From assembly GCA_005883115.1 (NCBI GenBank), contig VAZQ01000069.1, positions 1-6,930 on the forward strand: 6,930 bases of DNA, read 5' to 3'. The position numbers were made by a program, and so were the translations under genes. The notes under the pieces are model-generated. The model was not told the origin of the DNA. It saw only the letters and a list, made by a program, of their open reading frames with translations, and did not search any database. Source of the DNA: Alphaproteobacteria bacterium (GTDB lineage: Bacteria > Pseudomonadota > Alphaproteobacteria > Rhizobiales > Xanthobacteraceae). Below are positions 1 through 4,914 of the stretch, piece by piece; the first letter of the stretch is position 1; every line of letters begins with the position of its first letter.

Positions 1-623
1 CCGGCATCGTCGACGCCGGTGCCGCGACCGGCCCAGCGCGAGCCCCCGCCGCCGAACAGCGCCGCCGCGAGCGCCGCCGCTGCCGTCGTGTTTCCGATTC
101 CCATGTCGCCAAGGCAGACGAGGTCCGCCTTTGGTGGCACGGTCTCATAGCCCGTCCTCACCGCGGCGAGAAATGCGTCCTCGGACATGGCCGGCGCTTG
201 CGTGAAGTCCGCCGTGGGATGTTCGAGCGTGAGCGGAACAACATGGAGGTTTGCGCCGACGGTTCGAGCAATCTGGTTGATCGCCGCACCGCCGGCGGAG
301 AAGTTCGCCACCATCTGGGCGGTTACCTCGACCGGATAGGCTGATACGCCGTGCTTCGTCACACCGTGATTGCCCGCGAAAACGAGAATCTCCACCCAGT
401 CGAGGCGCGGCATGCTTCGCCCCTGTGACCGGGCGAGCCAGGCAACGATATCTTCGAGCCGACCGAGGCTGCCCGGCGGTTTCGTGAGTTGGCTTTGCCG
501 CTCTGCTGCGAGCGCCGCGGCATCAATCTCTGCAGGCGGCAGATCCAGGCACCCCGCACGAAGGTTATCGAGCGACGCGAACAGGTATTCAGATCCGTGG
601 GCGAGCGGTGGACGCATGGTCAT
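1..623 (-). CDS. cobT: Nicotinate-nucleotide--dimethylbenzimidazole phosphoribosyltransferase, N-terminal 207 residues (partial)
   Basis: The enzyme transfers phosphoribose from nicotinate mononucleotide to 5,6-dimethylbenzimidazole, giving alpha-ribazole phosphate for the lower ligand of cobalamin; it is cytosolic. The minus-strand reading is open from position 623 to the window edge. It shows the family signatures in order: PPGSLGRLE near residue 50, FAGNHGV near 81-87, the glycine-rich GDMGIGNTT at 172-180, and RWAGRGTGVDD just before the edge. The C-terminal part, including the catalytic glutamate known in this family, lies outside the window. The start is MTMRPPLAHG at 623; a second ATG at 617 is two codons in. 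Neither has a strong Shine-Dalgarno, and GGCGAG just upstream is the best candidate. The gene is divergent from cobS, an arrangement I remember from related alphaproteobacteria. The family call is very secure; the exact start is less so. In Pseudomonas denitrificans nomenclature the same gene is cobU. Confidence 0.96.
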   Translation of the reverse strand, partial: MTMRPPLAHGSEYLFASLDNLRAGCLDLPPAEIDAAALAAERQSQLTKPPGSLGRLEDIVAWLARSQGRSMPRLDWVEILVFAGNHGVTKHGVSAYPVEVTAQMVANFSAGGAAINQIARTVGANLHVVPLTLEHPTADFTQAPAMSEDAFLAAVRTGYETVPPKADLVCLGDMGIGNTTAAAALAAALFGGGGSRWAGRGTGVDDA

Positions 624-624
624 G

Positions 625-649
625 CTCGCCGGGCGCTGGAGCAGGCGAG
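625..649 (-). promoter_or_regulatory. Possible hairpin over the cobT ribosome-binding site
   Basis: In the cobT transcript a 6-bp perfect stem (CTCGCC pairing with GGCGAG, 13-nt loop) ends one base before the start codon at 623. The 3' arm, GGCGAG, is also the best Shine-Dalgarno candidate, so folding would mask it. A stem this short can occur by chance in GC-rich DNA. Confidence 0.25.
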
Positions 650-681
650 ACTCCTGTCGTGATGGCGGACCTATGGTAAAG

Positions 682-707
682 TTGCGCTGAGTTGCGGCAA
701 CGCGCAA
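682..707. repeat. 26-bp dyad (nested inverted repeat) between cobT and cobS
   Basis: TTGCGC (682-687) pairs with GCGCAA (702-707), and GTTGC (691-695) pairs with GCAAC (697-701) around the central G696. The only break in symmetry is the 3-nt bulge TGA at 688-690, so 11 base pairs are perfect. It sits between two divergent cobalamin genes. That is the position expected of an operator for a dimeric regulator, or of a hairpin in the cobS leader if transcription starts upstream of it. No T-run follows it, so it does not look like an intrinsic terminator. Confidence 0.5.
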
Positions 708-742
708 TAGAGCCTATCGCCGGAGCGGAGAAGAGAGCCTCC

Positions 743-1531
743 ATGCAGGATCGCGCGACATCCGCGATCATTTCGCCGAGGCGACTCGCGGCGGATGTGG
801 CAGCCGCCCTGCTTTTCTCTACGCGGCTTCCCGTTCCGGGTGCGTCCGCGATCACCGGTGCCGATATCGCCCGCGCAGGCTGGGCTTTGCCCGTGGCGGG
901 AGCCATCGTTGGCCTGATTTCCGCCTTGGTCTACTGGCTCGCACGTGTGAGCGGACTGCCGCCGCTCGCGGCCGCCGGCTTGACGATCGCGGCGAGCCTC
1001 GCCGCAACGGGATGTTTGCACGAGGATGGTCTGGCGGACTTCGCCGATTCATTCGGCGCCAGCACGCGCGAGCGCAAGCTCGAGATCATGCGTGACAGCC
1101 GTGTCGGGACATATGGCGTGTGCGCGTTGCTCCTGTCGCTGCTATTGCGATCCGCCGCGATTTCGAGCATTGCCGATCCGGTGCTCGCTGCACCCGTTAT
1201 CGTTGCAGCGCATATGGGCGCCCGTTCCAACATGGCGCTGTTCATGCGATTGGTTGCGCCAGCGAGACAGGATGGCCTTTCCGTCGGAGTCGGCAGGCCT
1301 TCAGGCGCCACTGCAATTGCCGCGGGCATCATCGGCATCGCAGCGCTCGGCATCGGACTTGGGCCGGCAGCCGGCGTTTGCGCGGTCGCGCTCATGGCAG
1401 CCGCGTTCGGATTCCTGCGGTGGTTGTGCATGAGGCAGATCGGGGGGCAGACCGGCGATGTCTTAGGTGCCCTGGAGCAAATTGAGGAGATTGTTATCCT
1501 ACTCGTCGCGACGGCGAGCGTCGGAGACTGA
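743..1531 (+). CDS. cobS: Adenosylcobinamide-GDP ribazoletransferase (cobalamin synthase)
   Basis: This integral membrane enzyme joins adenosylcobinamide-GDP to alpha-ribazole or its phosphate, the last assembly step of cobalamin. The 262-residue product has the family motif GCLHEDGLADFADSFG at 90-105 with acidic residues E94, D95, D99 and D102, then MRDSRVGTYG at 116-125, and the C-terminal GGQTGDVLGA at 234-243. Hydrophobic segments near 47-68, 73-90, 126-143, 147-160 and 190-226 fit a polytopic inner-membrane protein. The frame opens earlier, at a TTG at 692. I prefer ATG 743 because GGAGAAGAGAG (727-737) lies just upstream and the resulting length fits the family. The 692 start would also run through the intergenic dyad. 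bluB follows after 26 bp, so the two are probably co-transcribed. The P. denitrificans name is cobV. Confidence 0.96.
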   Translation: MQDRATSAIISPRRLAADVAAALLFSTRLPVPGASAITGADIARAGWALPVAGAIVGLISALVYWLARVSGLPPLAAAGLTIAASLAATGCLHEDGLADFADSFGASTRERKLEIMRDSRVGTYGVCALLLSLLLRSAAISSIADPVLAAPVIVAAHMGARSNMALFMRLVAPARQDGLSVGVGRPSGATAIAAGIIGIAALGIGLGPAAGVCAVALMAAAFGFLRWLCMRQIGGQTGDVLGALEQIEEIVILLVATASVGD

Positions 1532-1557
1532 CGGCGGCGCGCTGCGAGGAATCCTGC

Positions 1558-2223
1558 ATGATGGTGGAAGGCTTTATTGCGGACGGCGGCAAGGCAATGC
1601 CCTTCGATGATGCCTTTCGCGCGCGGTTGCGCGATCTGCTCGTCTGGCGGCGTGATGTTCGACGCTTTCGCCGGGATCCGCTGCCGGCGGGCAGCGTGGA
1701 GCGGCTGATTGGTCTCGCGTGTCTAGCGCCCTCGGTTGGATTGAGCGAGCCCTGGCGTTTCGTGATCGTCGATGATCCGGTCCGTCGCGCCGCCATTCGG
1801 ACAAATTTCGAGCGTTGCAACGCCGACGCACTGGCGGTGCAAAATGAGAACCGAGCAGCCGCCTATGCCCGGCTCAAGTTCGCCGGCTTGGATGAGGCGC
1901 CCGCTCAGCTCGCGGTATTCGCCGATCGCTCCACCATGCAAGGGCATGGCCTCGGACGTCACACCATGCCCGAGATGATCGAGTATTCGGCGGTGACCGC
2001 CGTCCACACGATTTGGCTTGCGGCGCGCTCCGACGGGATCGGCGTGGGATGGGTATCGATCCTCGAGCCTGCCGCCGTTGGAACAATTCTCGAGGTCCCT
2101 CAGGACTGGAAGTTCATCGCGTATCTTTGTCTTGGATTTGCGCAGTCGGAGGATGACTCCCCTGATTTGGCGCGAAAGGGTTGGGAAAAGCGCCAACCCT
2201 TCCCTGTTGTGCTTCGCCGTTAG
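1558..2223 (+). CDS. bluB: 5,6-dimethylbenzimidazole synthase
   Basis: BluB is an oxygen-dependent flavin-destroying enzyme of the nitroreductase fold. It cleaves reduced FMN to 5,6-dimethylbenzimidazole, the lower-ligand base that CobT then activates. The 221-residue product carries the BluB hallmarks: WRRDVRRFRRDPLP from residue 30, LAPSVGLSEPWRF near 56-68, LKFAGLDEAPAQLAVF near 106-121, GLGRHTMPEM at 131-140, and GWVSILEP at 164-171. D33 and S167 match the two residues reported as essential in the Sinorhizobium meliloti enzyme (Asp32 and Ser167). The start ATG 1558 is preceded by GAGGA at 1546-1550. A second ATG follows at once (1561) and another at 1597, so the N-terminus could be a few residues shorter. 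With cobT and cobS it makes a full set for making, activating and attaching DMB, suggesting the cell makes true cobalamin aerobically. Confidence 0.96.
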   Translation: MMVEGFIADGGKAMPFDDAFRARLRDLLVWRRDVRRFRRDPLPAGSVERLIGLACLAPSVGLSEPWRFVIVDDPVRRAAIRTNFERCNADALAVQNENRAAAYARLKFAGLDEAPAQLAVFADRSTMQGHGLGRHTMPEMIEYSAVTAVHTIWLAARSDGIGVGWVSILEPAAVGTILEVPQDWKFIAYLCLGFAQSEDDSPDLARKGWEKRQPFPVVLRR

Positions 2224-2288
2224 CGGCGCCCATCCCGCGGCGGAACTTTCGTGCGCAGCGGACGGTTGGTGTCAGCGAGACGCGAATG

Positions 2289-2334
2289 CCGCTGCGCGGT
2301 GAAGGCGTATGCCCTGTAGCCGCACCATCAGCGG
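2289..2334 (+). promoter_or_regulatory. Possible leader hairpin before the 49-residue basic protein gene
   Basis: CCGCTG (2289-2294) can pair with CAGCGG (2329-2334), and inside it GGTG (2298-2301) with CACC (2323-2326), separated by a 3x2 internal loop. A further small GGC-GTAT-GCC hairpin (2304-2313) lies in the apical part. The 3' arm runs into the Shine-Dalgarno GGAAGG (2333-2338) of the gene starting at 2348. No known riboswitch or thermometer class is recognised, so this may be fortuitous pairing. Confidence 0.25.
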
Positions 2335-2347
2335 AAGGCAGGCGACG

Positions 2348-2497
2348 ATGATCCGCAAGCTCAAATCGGGCGGTTACCGGCTCTATTCACGCAAAGTCAA
2401 CCCGAAGACCGGCCGCCGCCGGAATCTCGGCACTTTCAAGACGCGCGCAGCGGCCGAGAAGCACGAGCGCGCCGTGCAGTATTTCAAGCGCCATTGA
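2348..2497 (+). CDS. Small basic conserved hypothetical protein (49 aa), Arm-domain-like sequence
   Basis: The product starts MIRKLKSGGYRLYSRK and is rich in Lys and Arg over its whole length. It resembles a small conserved protein I remember as common in Bradyrhizobium-like genomes. The pattern 'G.YRLYSRKVNPKTGRRRNLGTF.TRAAAEKHERAV' also looks like a single Arm/AP2-like DNA-binding module of the kind found at the N-terminus of tyrosine integrases: a short beta-sheet 'G.....GR....GTF.T...A' followed by one helix. No catalytic integrase part is present nearby. The start ATG 2348 has GGAAGG at 2333-2338, nine bases upstream; an earlier ATG at 2309 in the same frame lacks this support. It may bind nucleic acid, but that is inference from charge and pattern only. 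It lies 124 bp after bluB and is probably a separate unit. Confidence 0.75.
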   Translation: MIRKLKSGGYRLYSRKVNPKTGRRRNLGTFKTRAAAEKHERAVQYFKRH

Positions 2498-2603
2498 GCC
2501 GGCGACGGCGTCTTCCTCTCCGAGGGATGCACGGGTTGACGGCATGAGCGGAACTGACGCTTTGGAGAAAAGTTGAAAATAAGGTCAGATTAAAGGTGAT
2601 GCC

Positions 2604-2894
2604 ATGCGTGTGGTTGCAGTGACTTACGCTGTTGCTGCAGCAGTCGTCCTGTGCGGCGCTGCCGTGGCGCAGAACAATCCGGATCAATCGCTACCCCGCT
2701 CCAGCGGCGGTGCCCAAACGACGGGCCAAACCGATCCCGCGACCGGGCAAGCAAGTAGCGGCAGGCAGGCGCCGATCGGCCATCGCCAGCCCAGGGCCAA
2801 AGACGTACCGCCGGGTGTCGATCAAAATCTCGGAGTGAGATCTCCCGAGGACGAGGCAATCGACAGGAAGCTGCGCATCTGCCGCGATTGCTGA
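2604..2894 (+). CDS. Small exported hypothetical protein (96 aa)
   Basis: An N-terminal leader (MRVVAVTYAVAAAVVLCGAAVA) has a hydrophobic core and an AVA|Q signal-peptidase-I-type end, so the mature protein of about 74 residues should be periplasmic or secreted. The Cys in the leader is preceded by Leu, which does not fit a lipobox. The mature part begins with a low-complexity stretch rich in Gln, Ser, Gly and Thr. It then has GRQAPIGHRQPRAKDVPP and ends in PEDEAIDRKLRICRDC, with two Cys three residues apart. The 'IGHRQPR...DVPP...ICR.C' pattern is one I recall from uncharacterised Bradyrhizobium-type proteins; no function is known to me. The start is supported by AAGGTGA at 2593-2599. It is likely monocistronic. 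Confidence 0.75.
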   Translation: MRVVAVTYAVAAAVVLCGAAVAQNNPDQSLPRSSGGAQTTGQTDPATGQASSGRQAPIGHRQPRAKDVPPGVDQNLGVRSPEDEAIDRKLRICRDC

Positions 2895-2942
2895 GCTCCT
2901 TGTCCGCGATCACGTAGACCACTCATTGCGCACGTGTGCTCG

Positions 2943-2959
2943 GCCTCAGTAGGTGAGGC
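2943..2959. repeat. Short perfect hairpin between two small exported-protein genes
   Basis: GCCTCA (2943-2948) pairs perfectly with TGAGGC (2954-2959) across a 5-nt loop. It lies 49 bp after the stop at 2894 and about 60 bp before the next start. No T-run follows on either strand, so it is a weak terminator candidate at best. A near-palindrome centred on CACGTG (2931-2936) lies just upstream. Confidence 0.3.
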
Positions 2960-3018
2960 GATGATTGGCGTTTGGTTTGATGTGATAAGGTCTCGACGAC
3001 GCCGAACGGGAAAAGAAG

Positions 3019-3240
3019 ATGTGGCGGGCGAGCGCGTTGATCTTCCTTGCCGTGTTGCTGATTAGCCCAGAGAGCGCGTGGGCGCTTGCAAATCCGGCCT
3101 CGGTGTTCTGCGCGAAGAGCGGTGGTAAGAGCGAGATCCGAAAAGGTCCACGCGGCCAATATGGCGTGTGCCGGCTTCCCGACGGTCGTGTGGTGGACGA
3201 GTGGGCGTATTTTCGCTCGATGCGGGGCCGCTCCCGCTAA
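3019..3240 (+). CDS. DUF333-type small exported protein (73 aa)
   Basis: The product has a signal peptide (MWRASALIFLAVLLISPESAWA) followed by a compact domain with the DUF333 pattern: NPASVFCAKSGGKSEIRK, then GQYGVCRLPDGRVVDEWAYFR. In this family the two Cys (here in VFC and GVC) and the DG....EWAYFR end are conserved. Members are short periplasmic proteins or lipoproteins of unknown role, and some are annotated loosely as putative hemolysin. There is no lipobox here, so a soluble periplasmic form is likely. The start ATG 3019 follows GGGAAAAGAAG. An extended -10-like TGTGATAAG lies at 2981-2989, but no clear -35 goes with it. The gene is convergent with the next one, only 4 bp away. Confidence 0.82.
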   Translation: MWRASALIFLAVLLISPESAWALANPASVFCAKSGGKSEIRKGPRGQYGVCRLPDGRVVDEWAYFRSMRGRSR

Positions 3241-3244
3241 CCGC

Positions 3245-3478
3245 TTATTCGTCCGGCATGTCGGCGATCGGCACCGAATCCACCTGGTGCCCGTGCTGGT
3301 CGATGACCGTGACGAACCATCCCTGCCAACTTCGGCCCGGCATCGCCTGGCCATGCCTGAGTTCTTTCGCCAGCACCACCGCCTCCTCACGCGCCGCGGC
3401 GTTGCCCGGCAAGTCCATTCCCTTCGGGTTTTCCAAGCTTTCTCGCCCATTCGTCACATGAAAATAATACCGAGGCAT
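3245..3478 (-). CDS. DUF6894-like small protein (77 aa)
   Basis: The product begins MPRYYFHVTNGRESLENPKG and continues MDLPGNAAAREEAVVLAKEL. This is the typical start of a family of short alphaproteobacterial proteins (MPRYYFHV.DG....D..G.ELP...AA..EA...A..L) known as DUF6894. The C-terminal half, WFVTVIDQHGHQVDSVPIADMP, gives the second beta-rich part of the domain. No signal peptide or membrane segment is present, so it is probably cytosolic; its function is unknown. The frame is open upstream to 3562, but the family pattern starts at the ATG at 3478. GGAG lies ten bases before that ATG on the minus strand, so this start is chosen. It ends 4 bp from the DUF333 gene, tail to tail, with no visible terminator between them. 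Confidence 0.82.
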   Translation of the reverse strand: MPRYYFHVTNGRESLENPKGMDLPGNAAAREEAVVLAKELRHGQAMPGRSWQGWFVTVIDQHGHQVDSVPIADMPDE

Positions 3479-3684
3479 CGCGTGCTCACTCCAGCTCGGG
3501 AGGCTCGCCTGCGGTACACGCTTTACCCCGCGCGCGCAAATGGCCTTCATCAATCGCGACACGCGTCTTCACGACAACGTGCGCTGATCCCGCCGACCCG
3601 CTCGCGACCGGTAAGCTTGATACAATGCGGTGGAATATCTAAGACTTGAACGAGAGAACTCGATTGCCAGAAAGGGCAGGTGCG
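3479..3684. other. Spacer between the DUF6894-like gene and the small heat-shock gene
   Basis: This divergent 206-bp spacer should hold promoters for both neighbours. On the plus strand a good -10-like TACAAT sits at 3621-3626, but no matching -35 is seen at 16-18 bp. A CTTGAA (3645-3650), like a sigma32 -35 box, lacks a matching -10 and would place transcription almost on the start codon at 3685. No ROSE-type thermometer is recognisable. Confidence 0.3.
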
Positions 3685-4002
3685 ATGACCGCAGCCGATC
3701 CGAGAAGTTGGATGTGGGCCGAAGCCTGCGCAATGATCGAGCGGGCGGAGCAATTGCACCGTCGGTTTTTCCAACCCGGGCTCGCGCCCGCGCCGGCCGT
3801 GAATTGGGAGCCGCCAGTCGATGTGTTCGAGACCGAGCAGGAGTTGACCATCGTCGCGGCGCTTCCCGGCGTCGATCCCGGCGACATCGAGATCGCGATC
3901 GAACGAGGCGTTCTGCTCGTCGGCGGCCCGCGGAGGATGCTGGCCTGCGCGCACGGGGCGGCCATCCATCGCATGGAAATACCGCACGGTCGTTTCGATT
4001 GA
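3685..4002 (+). CDS. Small heat-shock protein (Hsp20/alpha-crystallin), C-terminally truncated
   Basis: The 105-residue product has the N-terminal arm of an Hsp20 subfamily (RSWMWAEACAMIERAEQLHRRFF, residues 7-29). The alpha-crystallin domain follows from WEPPVDVFETEQELTIVAALPGV (41-63), through DIEIAIERGVLLVGG (67-81), to AAIHRMEIPHGRFD (92-105). Members are ATP-independent chaperones that hold unfolding proteins. The frame stops at TGA 4000-4002 just after PHGRFD. Complete relatives normally continue for about 30 residues through the last beta strands, with an 'NG.L.L.L.K' end. Neither other forward frame downstream gives those strands convincingly. The usual G-E-R after the VLLV strand is G-P-R here. 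The start at ATG 3685 follows AAAGGGCAGG; the in-frame TTG at 3646 is less likely. It may be a decaying gene or a shortened variant. The amidohydrolase gene starts 37 bp later. Confidence 0.75.
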   Translation: MTAADPRSWMWAEACAMIERAEQLHRRFFQPGLAPAPAVNWEPPVDVFETEQELTIVAALPGVDPGDIEIAIERGVLLVGGPRRMLACAHGAAIHRMEIPHGRFD

Positions 4003-4028
4003 AGTGAAGCGGTTTACGGCGGCTGTGC

Positions 4029-4034
4029 GGAGGG
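4029..4034 (+). promoter_or_regulatory. Shine-Dalgarno deciding the amidohydrolase start
   Basis: GGAGGG lies five bases before ATG 4040. The frame also opens at GTG 4004, but the twelve residues between have no family similarity, so this site fixes the start. Confidence 0.7.
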
Positions 4035-4039
4035 CCAAC

Positions 4040-4867
4040 ATGATCGTCGATTCGCAAGTACATCTATGGAAGGCGGAAACGCCGGACTGGCGCTGGGTCC
4101 CAGGCCGCGTGGCGCAGCTGCCCGAGCCTTTCACCATAGAGAAGCTCGTGCCGCTGATGGATGAGGCGGGCGTCGATCGCGCGGTAATCGTGCCGCCCTC
4201 GTGGCCAGGCGACCGCAACGATTATGCGCTGGAGGCAGTCAAGCGTTATCCCGGCCGTTTCGCGGTCATGCGCCGCATTCCGTTGGAGAAGCCGGAATCG
4301 GCCGCACTTCTTCCGAAGTGGAGGGAGCAGCCAGGAATGCTGGGCGTGCGGCTGACGTTGCACCGCGCGCAGAGCGCGCTGCTCGAGAGTGGGGTCGCGG
4401 ACTGGTTCTGGCCGGCGGCCGAGAAGGCGCGGCTGCCGGTCATGTTTTTGGCCCCCGGAAATGCGCCGAGGTTTAAGTCCATCGCGGAACGTCACCCGCA
4501 ACTGCCGCTCATCATCGATCACATGAATCTGACGCTCGAGATCGCCAAGGCAGGGGCGATCAAGAGCGCGATCGACGACGTGGTGGCGCTCGCCAAATAT
4601 CCCAACGTATCCGTCAAGCTCTCCTCGGCGCCTACATATTCGTTCGAAGACTATCCGTGGCGCGACATGACCGAGCATTTGAAGCGCTGCTTCGACGCCT
4701 TTGGCCCGCGGCGCTGCTACTGGGGCACCGACCTCACCAATGCTTTCGCAAAATCCACTTACCGGCAGCGGATCACGCATTTCACCGAGGAACTGAGCTT
4801 TCTGTCGGAGGAGGACAAGGATTGGGTGATGGGGCGCGCGATCCTCACCCGGCTTGGATGGAGCTAG
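4040..4867 (+). CDS. Amidohydrolase-2 family protein (COG3618-like metal-dependent hydrolase or lactonase fold)
   Basis: The 275-residue product has the layout of the amidohydrolase-2 TIM-barrel family, whose members include decarboxylases and lactonases of aromatic and sugar acids. The N-terminal motif is VDSQVHLW (3-10), followed by VDRAVIVPPSWPGDRNDYALEAVKRYPGRFAVM (45-77), GMLGVRLTL (99-107), LPLIIDHMN (155-163), VSVKLSS (190-196) and YWGTDLT (227-233). H8, H161 and D231 occupy expected active-site positions. The first metal histidine of H-x-H is replaced by Gln (Q6), a variant I have seen in this family, and PVMFLAPGN lacks the usual His in that strand. Metal binding may therefore be reduced or absent. 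No signal peptide is present, so it acts in the cytosol. It is convergent with a Bug-type receptor gene, a common pairing that suggests turnover of an imported organic acid. The substrate cannot be deduced. Confidence 0.9.
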   Translation: MIVDSQVHLWKAETPDWRWVPGRVAQLPEPFTIEKLVPLMDEAGVDRAVIVPPSWPGDRNDYALEAVKRYPGRFAVMRRIPLEKPESAALLPKWREQPGMLGVRLTLHRAQSALLESGVADWFWPAAEKARLPVMFLAPGNAPRFKSIAERHPQLPLIIDHMNLTLEIAKAGAIKSAIDDVVALAKYPNVSVKLSSAPTYSFEDYPWRDMTEHLKRCFDAFGPRRCYWGTDLTNAFAKSTYRQRITHFTEELSFLSEEDKDWVMGRAILTRLGWS

Positions 4868-4914
4868 ATTGATAGATCGTGAGCGCCGCGTCCTCGGCCT
4901 TGGTGGCGACTTGG

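Larger units (their letters stand above)
624..742. promoter_or_regulatory. Divergent cobT/cobS intergenic promoter region
   Basis: This 119-bp spacer must hold the 5' signals of both cobT (leftward) and cobS-bluB (rightward). On the minus strand a weak sigma70-like pair is visible: TTGCCG at 700-695 and TACCAT at 678-673 with a 16-nt spacer, each matching the consensus at about four of six positions. No convincing rightward promoter stands out. The 682-707 dyad overlaps the -35 and spacer of the leftward candidate. The spacer is too short for a complete cobalamin riboswitch, and none of its conserved core is recognisable. Confidence 0.4.

Noticed and set aside
650..662. AGGAG-containing stretch on the minus strand resembling the B12 box of a cobalamin riboswitch
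   Set aside because: Only a few bases match, and the upstream conserved core and the roughly 200-nt scaffold are absent in the 119-bp spacer.
692..742. TTG start giving an N-terminally extended CobS
   Set aside because: The extension crosses the intergenic dyad, has no family similarity and no good ribosome-binding site, while ATG 743 does.
2348..2497. Remnant of an integrase or genomic-island boundary
   Set aside because: No catalytic integrase residues, tRNA gene, attachment-site repeat or IS element is seen in the window, and the small protein has an intact start, ribosome-binding site and stop of its own.
2943..2959. Intrinsic terminator after the 96-residue exported protein gene
   Set aside because: The stem is perfect but only 6 bp and lacks a following T-run on either strand.
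3645..3672. CTTGAA as a sigma32 promoter for the small heat-shock gene
   Set aside because: No CCCCAT-like -10 at the right distance, and the transcription start would fall too close to the start codon.
3550..4218. Minus-strand open frame (222 codons) across the small heat-shock gene
   Set aside because: The plus strand here has clear Hsp20 and amidohydrolase motifs; the minus-strand product matches nothing I recognise.
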